In this document: positions 1 to 6,757 of the stretch, piece after piece
Layout of the letters: each line of letters starts with the position of its first letter
Numbering within the stretch: the first letter of the stretch is position 1
Notes under the pieces: generated by a model
Told to the model about the DNA's origin: nothing
The model's input: only the letters and a program-made list of their open reading frames with translations
Databases searched by the model: none
Program-made: the position numbers and the translations under genes
Source of the DNA: DATJUF01 sp035524095
GTDB taxonomy: Bacteria > Desulfobacterota > Binatia > Binatales > Binataceae
Direction: 5' to 3'
DNA: 19,210 nucleotides
Assembly (NCBI GenBank): GCA_035524095.1
Contig: DATKPK010000003.1
Coordinates: 1 to 19,210, forward strand

Positions 1-155
1 TCGACAAACGCACGCGGAGAGCTCTCTTCGTGGAGTTGCCTCTCGGCGGTTCAGCGTCGCGGTCGTGTGAGCCAGCGCGCGCGTGTGATTCTGATAAATG
101 GGCAGGATTCTTCGAGATCAATGGGTTCGTCAAGGGAATGAGGATGATACAAAAT

Positions 156-188
156 AAGGGCCGGTGATGCGGCGCGTCACCGGCCCTT
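156..188 (-). terminator. Intrinsic terminator of the amidohydrolase pair
   Basis: A perfect 12-bp stem (156-167 pairing with 177-188, arm AAGGGCCGGTGA) encloses a 9-nt loop. On the minus strand it is followed by TTATTTTG, a T-rich tail. It lies 22 bp after the stop codon of the minus-strand amidohydrolase. Stem strength, tail and position all fit a Rho-independent terminator for that unit. Confidence 0.85.
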
Positions 189-210
189 GGTTTCGCGAGT
201 CAGGCAGGAG

Positions 211-1887
211 TTAAGCGGCGGCCGAGCGGATCACTTGACCCGGCATCGCACCGGAATGCTTGCCGTGCTCGTATAGCACGCTGCCGTTGACGACGGTGTA
301 CTCGATACCTTCAGCTGGCATCACGAGACGCCGTCCGCCGCCGGGGAGATCGTGTTGCATCTTCGCCCGGCGAGCCGAATTGACTGCGTTGTAATCGAAC
401 AACGTAATGTCGGCCTTCCATCCTTGCTGCAGTTGGCCGCGCTCACGGATACCGAAGAAATTCGCCGGCTCCGAAGTGATACGCTTGACGGCATGCTCGA
501 GGGTAATCGCCTCGCGCTCGCGCACCCAGTGGCCTAGCAGGTAGGTCGCATAGCCCGCATCGCACAGCATATCGACGTGCGCGCCGCCGTCCGAAAGGCC
601 GAGCAGCGTGCGCGGATCGTTGATCAGCTCGCGGATGCCATCCTCGTGATACTGCGCCATCGTGTACTGGATATTCAGGTCGTCTTCGATAGCCAGATCG
701 AGGAAAGTATCAAGCGGATCTCTATTGCGGATATCAGCGACTTCGGCGACGGTCTTGCGCTCGTAAGGCTTCAGCGCCGGGTTAGTCACTTCGAGGATCT
801 CAACCCGATGCCACTTGCCGGTGAATAGATGCGGCTTCATCAGGTCTTTGCGGAAAGTGTCGCGAAACACCGGATCGGCGTAAATGCTCTTCTGCTTTTC
901 AACCGTCTGATTGAAGATGTGGTTCCACGACTCCATATCGGCGAAGGTGAAGGGATTGCGCAGGTCGAGCTGAGCCACAAACGGCTTGCATAGAACCTGC
1001 GGCAGGCCGCGGCGGGCGATCAGCGGCTGGAGCCGTTCGAGCGTCTGCCTTGATCGTTCGGGATGCTTCGGCGAAGTGGCCATCGCGAGCCACGTAACTG
1101 GCCGGCCGCTCTCGGTCAGCAGCATATCGAGTAGTTCATACTCGCGGTCGGAGACTTGGGCAATCTTCCGCGTCAGTGCAACTTCGATTGAACCCTTGCC
1201 ATGGGCCTTGAGCACGTTGGCGTAGGATTTGAGTTCGTCGTTGCTGGCGAGACGGCAAGCGAGAGGCGTGCCTTTGAACCCGATATGTTGAGGGAGCGTC
1301 GTGGTCGAGAAACCCAGAGCGCCCGCTCCGACTGCTTCACTCAGCAATGCCGTAATCTGTTTGGTCTCATCCTCGGTGGCTGCCCGCTCCATTGACTCTT
1401 TGCCCATCACGTAATGACGGAACGGCGTGAGCGGCGCGAGGAATCCAAGATTGATACCGCTGCCGCGCTTGGCCGCAGCGTCGAGGAATTGCGGGAAGGT
1501 TTCCCAATCCCAGGTGACGCCTTTGCTGAGAGAATCAAACGGGATGGCCTCGACGTTCGTAAGATCCCATGCCGTGATTTCGCGATTATCAGGCTTGCAG
1601 GGCGCCACACCGACGCCGCAGTTGCCCATCACGACGGAAGTGATTCCGTGCCATGACGTGCAGCTGATAAGGGGGTCCCAGCAGATTTGTGCGTCGTAAT
1701 GGGTATGTGGATCGACGAAGCCGGGGGAGACAATCAGGTCGGTGGCGTCGATCGTCTTTTTGCCACTCTCGGTCACCTTACCGATTTCGGCGATACGATC
1801 GCCGCTGACCGCGATATCCGCGCGGAAACGCGGCGCGCCGGTACCGTCGACGACGGTTCCGTTCTTGATTACCAGGTCATAAGACAT
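211..1887 (-). CDS. D-aminoacylase-type amidohydrolase (COG3653-like)
   Basis: A 558-residue member of the amidohydrolase superfamily, closest in layout to N-acyl-D-amino-acid deacylases, cytosolic zinc enzymes that cleave amide bonds. The N-terminal beta-sandwich start (LVIKNGTVVDGTG) leads to the metal-binding HxH at H61/H63 (GFVDPHTHYDAQ). C90 in GNCGVG matches the bridging cysteine of D-aminoacylase, and D433 in LSDGGAH is the usual barrel-end aspartate. The C-terminal GWKADITLFD closes the sandwich. The two histidines normally found between C90 and D433 are not evident by eye, because the expected region reads GSIEVALTR, so the substrate may not be an acyl-amino acid. The ATG at 1885-1887 is preceded by GAGGAAA about 6 nt away. 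It lies 66 bp after the other amidohydrolase on the same strand, so the two are probably co-transcribed and end at the terminator at 156-188. Confidence 0.85.
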   Translation of the reverse strand: MSYDLVIKNGTVVDGTGAPRFRADIAVSGDRIAEIGKVTESGKKTIDATDLIVSPGFVDPHTHYDAQICWDPLISCTSWHGITSVVMGNCGVGVAPCKPDNREITAWDLTNVEAIPFDSLSKGVTWDWETFPQFLDAAAKRGSGINLGFLAPLTPFRHYVMGKESMERAATEDETKQITALLSEAVGAGALGFSTTTLPQHIGFKGTPLACRLASNDELKSYANVLKAHGKGSIEVALTRKIAQVSDREYELLDMLLTESGRPVTWLAMATSPKHPERSRQTLERLQPLIARRGLPQVLCKPFVAQLDLRNPFTFADMESWNHIFNQTVEKQKSIYADPVFRDTFRKDLMKPHLFTGKWHRVEILEVTNPALKPYERKTVAEVADIRNRDPLDTFLDLAIEDDLNIQYTMAQYHEDGIRELINDPRTLLGLSDGGAHVDMLCDAGYATYLLGHWVREREAITLEHAVKRITSEPANFFGIRERGQLQQGWKADITLFDYNAVNSARRAKMQHDLPGGGRRLVMPAEGIEYTVVNGSVLYEHGKHSGAMPGQVIRSAAA

Positions 1888-1900
1888 GCGATTTCCTCAT

Positions 1901-1931
1901 GGCCGCATGCTTTTCGCATCCGGCCGAAAAG
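1901..1931 (-). promoter_or_regulatory. Two overlapping, mutually exclusive hairpins before an RBS
   Basis: Hairpin A spans 1901-1925: arms GGCCG+ATGC and GCAT+CGGCC with one C-C mismatch and a 5-nt loop. Hairpin B pairs CTTTTCG (1910-1916) with CGAAAAG (1925-1931). They share bases, so only one can form. On the minus-strand mRNA they sit between the two amidohydrolase genes, immediately before the GAGGAAA ribosome site of the downstream one. The structures are visible; a regulatory or mRNA-processing role is inferred. Confidence 0.35.
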
Positions 1932-1932
1932 T

Positions 1933-1949
1933 GGCGGCATCAGTCCGCC
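1933..1949 (-). other. Small GC hairpin after stop codon
   Basis: GGCGG (1933-1937) pairs with CCGCC (1945-1949) across a 7-nt loop, 4 bp past the stop of the upstream amidohydrolase. On the minus strand CACTTTTC follows. It could be a weak terminator or a 3'-end protector between the two genes. The stem is only 5 bp, so full termination is unlikely. Confidence 0.25.
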
Positions 1950-1953
1950 CCGT

Positions 1954-3105
1954 TCAGTTCAAATCGATTTTGTACAGCTTCGCAGCATTGTCGCAAATGA
2001 TCTTCTGCGTGACTTCTGGCGGCACACCCTCGAAATCCTGATCGATTACCTTGAGCGAATTCGGCCAGGTTGAATCGGTATGTGGGAAGTCAGACGCCCA
2101 CATGAAGTTGTCCTCGCCAAAGTAGCGGAACAGCATCGGGCCAATCGGATCGTCCTGGAAAGTCGCCCAGAGATTGCGGCGGATATACTCGCTCGGTTTC
2201 ATCTCGAGTGGGGTCGTCGAGAGTGCGCCGAATTTCTCGAAGGCGTGATCGGCGCGATACATGTAATGGGCAATCCAGCCCGAATCGTTCTCAGCGCTGA
2301 CCAGCTTAAGCCGCGGGAAGCGCATCATCACGCCGCCGAAAAGAAGGTCAGTGAGTGAACGCTGCACCTCATGGATCAGGTTCATGTAGCCGCGCGAGAA
2401 CGACGGATCCTTCGATTTGACCTTCTCTCGTTCTTCCTTGGACTTGGGCGGCTTCTTGCCGGTGATCACGTGCAGCGATAGCGGCATTTCAAGGTCCTGA
2501 GCAGCTTGCCAGAACGGGTCATAATCACTGATGTAGTACGGCTTTTCGCGCGGCGGCGCCCCCCAGATCATCGCTCCGCGCAAGCCGATTTTCGCGCAAC
2601 GCTCCAGCTCCTTCACACCCTCGCCGATGTCTTCCAATGAAACCAGGCCAATACCGATCAGGCGTTTGCGATCGTGAGATGAGAACTCGGCTACCCAGTC
2701 GTTGTAAACCTTGAAGCACGCACGCTGCAGGTCTTCGTTATGCAACCCGAACAGGGTCATGCCGAGGGTGGTATAGAGCACCTCGGCCTGGACGCCATCA
2801 ATATCCTGATCCTTGAGCCGCTCTACGGGATCCCATCCGCTCGGACGCGCTGCCTCATAGCCGCTGTCCTGACCGGCCTCTTTCAGAAATTGCTTCAACT
2901 CCTCGCCGCTGCGGCCCGCGGCAAAGCCGCCCGCAACTGGAAATGGCGGCAGGCCCGGGGCGACGAAAACGAAGCCACCTTTGCCCTCGCTTTTGATCAC
3001 ACGAGGAGCGTCATCGCGGAATTTTTGGTCGAGACGATCAACCCATAGATTGCCCGGCTCCATCATATGAGAGTCGGCCGAGATCACGTGCGGATGAGCC
3101 GCCAT
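1954..3105 (-). CDS. Amidohydrolase 2 family metal-dependent hydrolase/decarboxylase (COG2159)
   Basis: A 383-residue TIM-barrel protein of the amidohydrolase-2 family, which includes ACMSD, gamma-resorcylate decarboxylase and 5-carboxyvanillate decarboxylase. The first strand carries D11-S-H13-M-M-E16-P, so the classic HxH is replaced by an H..E arrangement. H212 (LSLHVITG) and D339 (MWASDFPHTDS) supply the later metal ligands. A Glu/His/Asp metal site resembles the carboxyvanillate decarboxylase type, so a cytosolic decarboxylase or C-C hydrolase acting on an aromatic acid is plausible but unproven. The length fits the family. The ATG at 3103-3105 is well supported by AGGAGGG at 3113-3119, 7 nt upstream. 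It is first in a two-gene minus-strand unit and divergent from a GST gene, so the 3106-3352 gap should hold promoters for both directions. Confidence 0.87.
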   Translation of the reverse strand: MAAHPHVISADSHMMEPGNLWVDRLDQKFRDDAPRVIKSEGKGGFVFVAPGLPPFPVAGGFAAGRSGEELKQFLKEAGQDSGYEAARPSGWDPVERLKDQDIDGVQAEVLYTTLGMTLFGLHNEDLQRACFKVYNDWVAEFSSHDRKRLIGIGLVSLEDIGEGVKELERCAKIGLRGAMIWGAPPREKPYYISDYDPFWQAAQDLEMPLSLHVITGKKPPKSKEEREKVKSKDPSFSRGYMNLIHEVQRSLTDLLFGGVMMRFPRLKLVSAENDSGWIAHYMYRADHAFEKFGALSTTPLEMKPSEYIRRNLWATFQDDPIGPMLFRYFGEDNFMWASDFPHTDSTWPNSLKVIDQDFEGVPPEVTQKIICDNAAKLYKIDLN

Positions 3106-3143
3106 TACAAGTCCCTCCTAATTTCAAGTGAAGGCTATCGCTA

Positions 3144-3156
3144 ATACCTTTGGTAT
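3144..3156. promoter_or_regulatory. Palindromic operator candidate
   Basis: ATACC-TTT-GGTAT is a perfect 5-bp inverted repeat with a 3-bp spacer, 38 bp upstream of the amidohydrolase ATG in the divergent gap. It is also flanked by a direct repeat of ATCGC. This is the size of a small repressor operator, but no cognate regulator can be named. Confidence 0.3.
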
Positions 3157-3273
3157 CGCACCTTGCGAAGACAAGGGCAAGGACTCAGACTCATAGGGTC
3201 TCGCTCTGATCCGTGCCGTTCGTTAGCAAAAACGCGTGGACCCGTGAAATATCTCAGCGGATGGGTTGAAGAG

Positions 3274-3304
3274 TTGGTGCGGAAACAGGATTAGCTACTA
3301 TAGT
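3274..3304 (+). promoter_or_regulatory. Possible promoter of the GST gene
   Basis: A -10-like TATAGT (3299-3304) matches five of six consensus bases. The best -35 is TTGGTG (3274-3279) with a long 19-bp spacer, so the call is weak. If real, transcription starts near 3311, upstream of the ATG at 3353 and downstream of the rival ATG at 3266. Confidence 0.25.
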
Positions 3305-3352
3305 CCGTGGCGGCGGCTAAGCTCTGAGAACGTGCCGCCAGAGAGGCAATCG

Positions 3353-3961
3353 ATGAAGATTTACGACAGCAAAGCGGCACCGAATCCTCGGCGTGTACGG
3401 GTATTTCTAGCCGAAAAGGGAATCCAGGTTCCGTACGAACCGGTCGATATCGGCAAGGCGGTCAACCGTCAGGCAGAGTTTCTCAAAATCAATCCACTGG
3501 CTGGAGTGCCCGTCCTAGAACTCGACGATGGCACGCATATCGCCGAAAGCGTCGCGATCTGCCGCTACTTTGAAGAGATCCAGCCGGAACCGCCGATGTT
3601 CGGAGTCGGCGCCAAGGAGCGCGCACTAGTTGAGATGTGGAACCGGCGGATCGAACTCGCGCTGATGATTCCAATCGCCGACTCGTTCCGGCAGCAGCAC
3701 GAATTTTTCAAGGGCCGTATCCGGCAGGTTCCCGCATACGCAGAGGCGCAACGGCTCAACGCTGCGGAGCGGATGGCATGGCTCGACGATGAACTGGCAA
3801 ATCGGCATTTCATCGCAGGTGATAACTTCAGTATTGCGGATATCACGGCTTTGATTGCGATCGATTTCGGACGCGTCTCCAAGATCGCGATTCAGCCGGA
3901 ACAGAAGAATCTCGCACGATGGCACGCCGAAGTCTCCGCCCGTCCAAGCGCGAAGGCGTAG
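3353..3961 (+). CDS. Glutathione S-transferase family protein
   Basis: A 202-residue cytosolic GST. The N-terminal thioredoxin-like half begins with the strand-turn SKAAPNPRRVR, has the cis-proline P53 in GVPVL and the glutathione gamma-glutamyl binding pair E65-S66 in HIAESVAICRYFE. The alpha-helical C-terminal half carries the N-capping box S160-x-x-D163 (FSIADI). Such proteins conjugate or isomerise electrophilic intermediates, but subfamily and substrate cannot be assigned. The frame stays open upstream to an ATG at 3266, but the 29 extra residues look non-conserved. The ATG at 3353 begins exactly at the typical MKIY strand and has GAGAGG about 6 nt ahead, so I chose it. It is divergent from the amidohydrolase pair and 112 bp ahead of an LLM gene on the same strand. 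Confidence 0.87.
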   Translation: MKIYDSKAAPNPRRVRVFLAEKGIQVPYEPVDIGKAVNRQAEFLKINPLAGVPVLELDDGTHIAESVAICRYFEEIQPEPPMFGVGAKERALVEMWNRRIELALMIPIADSFRQQHEFFKGRIRQVPAYAEAQRLNAAERMAWLDDELANRHFIAGDNFSIADITALIAIDFGRVSKIAIQPEQKNLARWHAEVSARPSAKA

Positions 3962-4061
3962 ACGATCCTGCTGAAGCTACTATGTAGCCGTGCCCAATCT
4001 GATCGCGGGATCTGAACCATTAGAATAATGCCTGCCTCGCGGATGCGGGACAGCCGCTGAC

Positions 4062-4067
4062 AGGAGA
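4062..4067 (+). promoter_or_regulatory. Ribosome binding site deciding the LLM start
   Basis: AGGAGA directly abuts an ATG at 4068 but lies 6 nt before the ATG at 4074. The spacing rules out the first ATG and favours the second. Confidence 0.7.
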
Positions 4068-4073
4068 ATGCTT

Positions 4074-4925
4074 ATGGCGACTTTTGGCGCGATGATGTTT
4101 CCGACAGACTATGCGATTCAACCGGTGGAATTAGCCCGGGCGGTCGAGGAGCGCGGGCTTGAATCCTTGTATTTCCCTGAACACACCCATATCCCGACCA
4201 GCCGACAATCGCCATGGCCCGGTGGCGGCGACTTGCCTATGGAGTATTGGCACACGCACGACCCGTTCGTTGCGCTGACCGCTGCCGCCGTCGCGACCAA
4301 GAAGATCAAGCTGGGGACGGGAATCTGCCTGGTAATCGAACGTGATCCAATCACGCTGGCGAAGGAGGTCGCATCGCTCGACGTCATCTCAAATGGCCGC
4401 GTGATTTTCGGGATCGGCGGCGGCTGGAACGCCGAGGAGATGGCGAATCACGGCACGCCCTTCAAACAGCGTTGGAAAATCCTTCGCGAGAAAGTCCTGG
4501 CGATGCGCGAGCTATGGACCAAGGAGACCCCTGAGTTCCATGGCGAGTTCGTCAATTTCGATCCGGTGTGGAGCTTCCCCAAGCCCATTCAGGCGGGTGG
4601 ACCGCCAGTGCTGCTCGGGTCGGAAGCGAAAAAGGCCTTCGAGCGGGTAGTCGATTACTGCGACGGATGGATGCCGATCAATCGTCCCGGCAATCAGCTC
4701 GAGCAGGGAGTCAGAACCTTACGCGAGACCGCCGAACGAGCGGGGCGCAAGTTTGAGAGCCTGCAACTCGGGGTCTTTGGCGCGACCCCGAAAGAGGACA
4801 AGGTCAAGCAGCTAATCGACTGGGGTTTCCAGGACATTATCTTTGGATTGCCGCCAGCCAAGGCCGACAAAGTCCTGCCGATGCTCGACAAGTATGGCGA
4901 AATCGCACAACGCCTGCGTGGCTGA
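4074..4925 (+). CDS. LLM class F420-dependent oxidoreductase
   Basis: A 283-residue luciferase-like monooxygenase-fold protein of the TIGR03619-like group. These are cytosolic TIM-barrel enzymes that transfer hydride between coenzyme F420 and organic substrates. Visible signatures are FPEHTHIPTS in the second barrel strand, IKLGTGICLV, the NGRVIFGIGGGWNAEE cofactor-loop region and the FPKPIQAGGPPVLLGS strand before the C-terminal helices. Length is normal. The start at 4074 was chosen over the ATG at 4068 because the AGGAGA site fits only the former. It follows the GST by 112 bp and may share its transcript; a -10-like TAGAAT at 4021-4026 lacks a convincing -35. The gene converges on the regulator at 4997. 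Cofactor F420 is inferred from family resemblance and could be FMN. Confidence 0.87.
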   Translation: MATFGAMMFPTDYAIQPVELARAVEERGLESLYFPEHTHIPTSRQSPWPGGGDLPMEYWHTHDPFVALTAAAVATKKIKLGTGICLVIERDPITLAKEVASLDVISNGRVIFGIGGGWNAEEMANHGTPFKQRWKILREKVLAMRELWTKETPEFHGEFVNFDPVWSFPKPIQAGGPPVLLGSEAKKAFERVVDYCDGWMPINRPGNQLEQGVRTLRETAERAGRKFESLQLGVFGATPKEDKVKQLIDWGFQDIIFGLPPAKADKVLPMLDKYGEIAQRLRG

Positions 4926-4944
4926 GTCGATTACCAAGCGCCGG

Positions 4945-4970
4945 CCAGTGTTACTCATCAGTGATGCTGG
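4945..4970. terminator. Possible bidirectional hairpin between convergent genes
   Basis: CCAGTGTTACT (4945-4955) pairs with AGTGATGCTGG (4960-4970) across a 4-nt loop, an 11-bp stem that includes three G-T wobbles. It sits in the 71-bp gap between convergent genes. No T-tract follows on either strand, so intrinsic termination is doubtful. Confidence 0.3.
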
Positions 4971-4996
4971 CGGCGGCGTTAGAATGGGAGCGGCTC

Positions 4997-6199
4997 CTAG
5001 TGCAGCGCATCTGATGTGGACATCGGCGCTGAATCTATCGGTTCCTGCGGTTCGAGGGACTCGCTCGATTCGATCCGAGATAGATCCCGCTGCCAGAGGT
5101 CGGCGTTGAAACCCTTGGCGTGATTCGACGATGGCCTCGTGAGGCCGAAGCGCACCATCTTGTGGTAGAGCGTGGCGCGGGACACTCCGAGCATCGCCGC
5201 CGCCCTGTTGCAATCGCCACCAGCGGCTTCCAGGGAACGTTCGACGGCATCCTTCAGGGCGGCGTCGAGAATCCCGGCCGTCGTGGAAACGCCGTGACGC
5301 GCATTGGGGGGACTGATCATGCGATCGCAATGGTCGCCGTGCATTTTCGACCGCTGCTTCGGGACTTCTGTATTTGAATCCGTGACCGTCGCCGGTAAAT
5401 CGCAAGCGTCGATGCGATCGTCGTTACACATCAGCATCGCGCGCTCGAGCGCATGAGCCATCTCCCGCAGATTGCCCGGCCATGAATAGGCCACTATGAG
5501 TGCGAGCGCTGCGGAAGAGATTGCGTTTACCCTCTTATCGAAGGTGCGGTTGTATCTGGCCACAAGCTCTGCAGCTAGAGGCTCAAGGTCGGCCTTCCGC
5601 TCGCGCAACGGCGGTACCCTCAGCGACGCGCCAAGCAGCCGATAGTAGAGGTCGGGACGGAAGCTACCCGCCTTCACCATCGCAGCGAGATCGCGATTAG
5701 TTGCGGCAATCACGTGGACGTCCAGGCTGACCGTGTTGATTGATCCGACCGGCTGCACTTCGGGATTTTCAACCGCGTGTAGCAGCTTACCTTGCAGGAA
5801 TAACGGCAACTCGTGGATATCGTCGAGCAGAAGGGAGCCTCCATCGGCGTATTGAAAACATCCGGGGGTGAACGCTGATGCTCCACCAAAAACGCGCTCC
5901 ACTGCGCCGAAGAGTTGTATCGCCGTCTCGGCTCCCGCCAGACTTGCGCAATTGAACTTGATCAGGGGGCCGTCGCGCCGTGGCCCGAGCAGATGCAGAG
6001 CCTCGGCTACGCTCTCCTTGCCACTACCTGATTCGCCAGCGATAAGGACGGGACATCGGTAGGGCGCGAGCCGCTCAAGGTTGTCGGCGAGATCGCGCAT
6101 TGCCGCCGAAACGCAGATTAGTCTGTGCTTGGAAGGAACCCCGAGCGCCGCAATTGAGTGCCATCCAGGTAGGCCGGATCCTGCCGTCTTATGAGACAT
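4997..6199 (-). CDS. Sigma54-activator-like AAA+ regulator with degenerate GAFTGA loop
   Basis: A 400-residue cytosolic transcription regulator with the PspF-like plan: a short N-terminus without receiver or GAF domain, one AAA+ domain and a Fis-type helix-turn-helix. Walker A is GESGSGKE (55-62). Sensor I is ATNRDL (166-171). The arginine fingers fall in FRPDLYYRL (180-188) and sensor II in WPGNLRE (240-246). The DNA-binding helices lie in GGDCNRAAAMLGVSRATLYHK (two-part, 327-347). The loop that contacts sigma54 aligns without gaps but reads RVFGGA (102-107) instead of GAFTGA, losing the key threonine, and Walker B is LLLDDI rather than LFLDEI. About 48 polar residues follow the HTH, which is unusual. 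It may therefore act as a sigma70-type regulator or repressor. The ATG at 6197-6199 has a GGAG about 8 nt upstream. It has a long leader (6200-6757) and is divergent from an LLM gene. Confidence 0.85.
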   Translation of the reverse strand: MSHKTAGSGLPGWHSIAALGVPSKHRLICVSAAMRDLADNLERLAPYRCPVLIAGESGSGKESVAEALHLLGPRRDGPLIKFNCASLAGAETAIQLFGAVERVFGGASAFTPGCFQYADGGSLLLDDIHELPLFLQGKLLHAVENPEVQPVGSINTVSLDVHVIAATNRDLAAMVKAGSFRPDLYYRLLGASLRVPPLRERKADLEPLAAELVARYNRTFDKRVNAISSAALALIVAYSWPGNLREMAHALERAMLMCNDDRIDACDLPATVTDSNTEVPKQRSKMHGDHCDRMISPPNARHGVSTTAGILDAALKDAVERSLEAAGGDCNRAAAMLGVSRATLYHKMVRFGLTRPSSNHAKGFNADLWQRDLSRIESSESLEPQEPIDSAPMSTSDALH

Positions 6200-6242
6200 G
6201 ACGCGGACTCCACTTCGTCAAAATTCGACATTGCTGATTCGT

Positions 6243-6261
6243 CTCGAAGTTCCATTTCGAG
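6243..6261. repeat. Inverted repeat in regulator leader
   Basis: CTCGAA (6243-6248) and TTCGAG (6256-6261) are perfect 6-bp arms around a 7-bp spacer, 44 bp upstream of the regulator's ATG. It could be an operator or an mRNA hairpin in the leader. Confidence 0.35.
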
Positions 6262-6324
6262 TCATCCGCGGCGATTTTGCCCTGGCTGGTCGCGGCTTGC
6301 TTGCAAGAAAGAATCGACAGTTCG

Positions 6325-6342
6325 TTATGCGTGTGAGCATAA
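6325..6342. promoter_or_regulatory. Palindrome overlapping a possible regulator promoter
   Basis: TTATGC (6325-6330) and GCATAA (6337-6342) are perfect arms around a 6-bp spacer. On the minus strand the right arm overlaps a -10-like TATGCT (6336-6341) lying 15 bp from a -35-like TTGACT (6357-6362). An operator on a promoter would suit autoregulation; the short promoter spacer makes the promoter itself uncertain. Confidence 0.35.
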
Positions 6343-6362
6343 GAGGAATTTGAAGCAGTCAA
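6336..6362 (-). promoter_or_regulatory. Possible promoter of the AAA+ regulator
   Basis: The minus strand reads TTGACT (6362-6357), a 15-bp spacer, then TATGCT (6341-6336). The -35 matches five of six consensus bases and the -10 four of six. The spacer is 2 bp below optimum, so an activator may be needed or the call is wrong. Confidence 0.3.
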
Positions 6363-6619
6363 AGCACAGATGAGTCCACAATGGGACGGTGATTGTTCCA
6401 TCTGAAATTATGGACAGAGCAAACCTCGGACCATCGTTCCCGGTTATCGAGCCGGTGTGTGCTAGACGAAACGGACCCAATGGACTGGATAGAGCAGCCC
6501 TTTTGAATGCCGCACGCCCTCCCGCTTTTGCGAAAATCCAGTGTTTTCGTGGCCATTTCTCAGCCCTCTATGAAGTTCCTTAGATGGGAAAGAGCAGTAT
6601 CCCTTCGCCATTCCGCAGG

Positions 6620-6690
6620 CCGGTCGGCGAATACGCTGGAGTTTACAGCGGAATCCGAATAAATCTCTCGCGGTTAACCGGTCGGCGAAA
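6620..6690. repeat. 12-bp direct repeat upstream of LLM gene
   Basis: CCGGTCGGCGAA occurs at 6620-6631 and again at 6679-6690, 59 bp apart, shortly before the GTG start at 6758. The second copy also begins with AACCGG, which pairs with a downstream CCGGTT. Repeated boxes ahead of a gene are typical of regulator binding sites, but chance in GC-rich DNA cannot be excluded. Confidence 0.3.
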
Positions 6691-6745
6691 GACGCGGGTC
6701 GGCCGCCGGTTTTGCTATGGGTCATTACCCGGCGCTTCATCGAAC

Positions 6746-6750
6746 GGAGG
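6746..6750 (+). promoter_or_regulatory. Ribosome binding site supporting a GTG start
   Basis: GGAGG lies 7 nt before the GTG at 6758. It fixes that codon as the start and excludes the 58-residue upstream extension from the ATG at 6584. Confidence 0.8.
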
Positions 6751-6757
6751 AACACGA

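Larger units (their letters stand above)
6200..6757. other. 558-bp gene-free divergent region
   Basis: This gap between the regulator and the GTG-started LLM gene is less GC-rich than its surroundings. Short open frames occur on both strands, but none has a convincing ribosome site or a protein pattern I recognise. It contains two inverted repeats (6243-6261, 6325-6342), a possible regulator promoter (6336-6362) and a 12-bp direct repeat (6620-6631, 6679-6690). I found no convincing GG-N10-GC sigma54 promoter by eye. Confidence 0.6.

Noticed and set aside
1..155. Open frames at the left edge on the plus strand
   Set aside because: The edge-spanning frames are short (under 55 codons) and show no protein motif; they cannot be told from noncoding DNA.
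4812..5405. 197-codon minus-strand frame over the regulator's 3' half and LLM gene end
   Set aside because: It is out of frame with the clear AAA+/Fis HTH protein and has no recognisable motif.
6584..6757. 58-residue N-terminal extension of the LuxA-like LLM protein
   Set aside because: The family N-terminus begins at the GTG (6758) with GGAGG 7 nt ahead; the extension has no family resemblance and overlaps the putative control region.
6200..6757. Sigma54-type -24/-12 promoter expected near an NtrC-like regulator
   Set aside because: TGGCTGGTCGCGGCTTGC was the nearest match, but the GG and GC are not 10 bp apart; no other candidate was found by eye.
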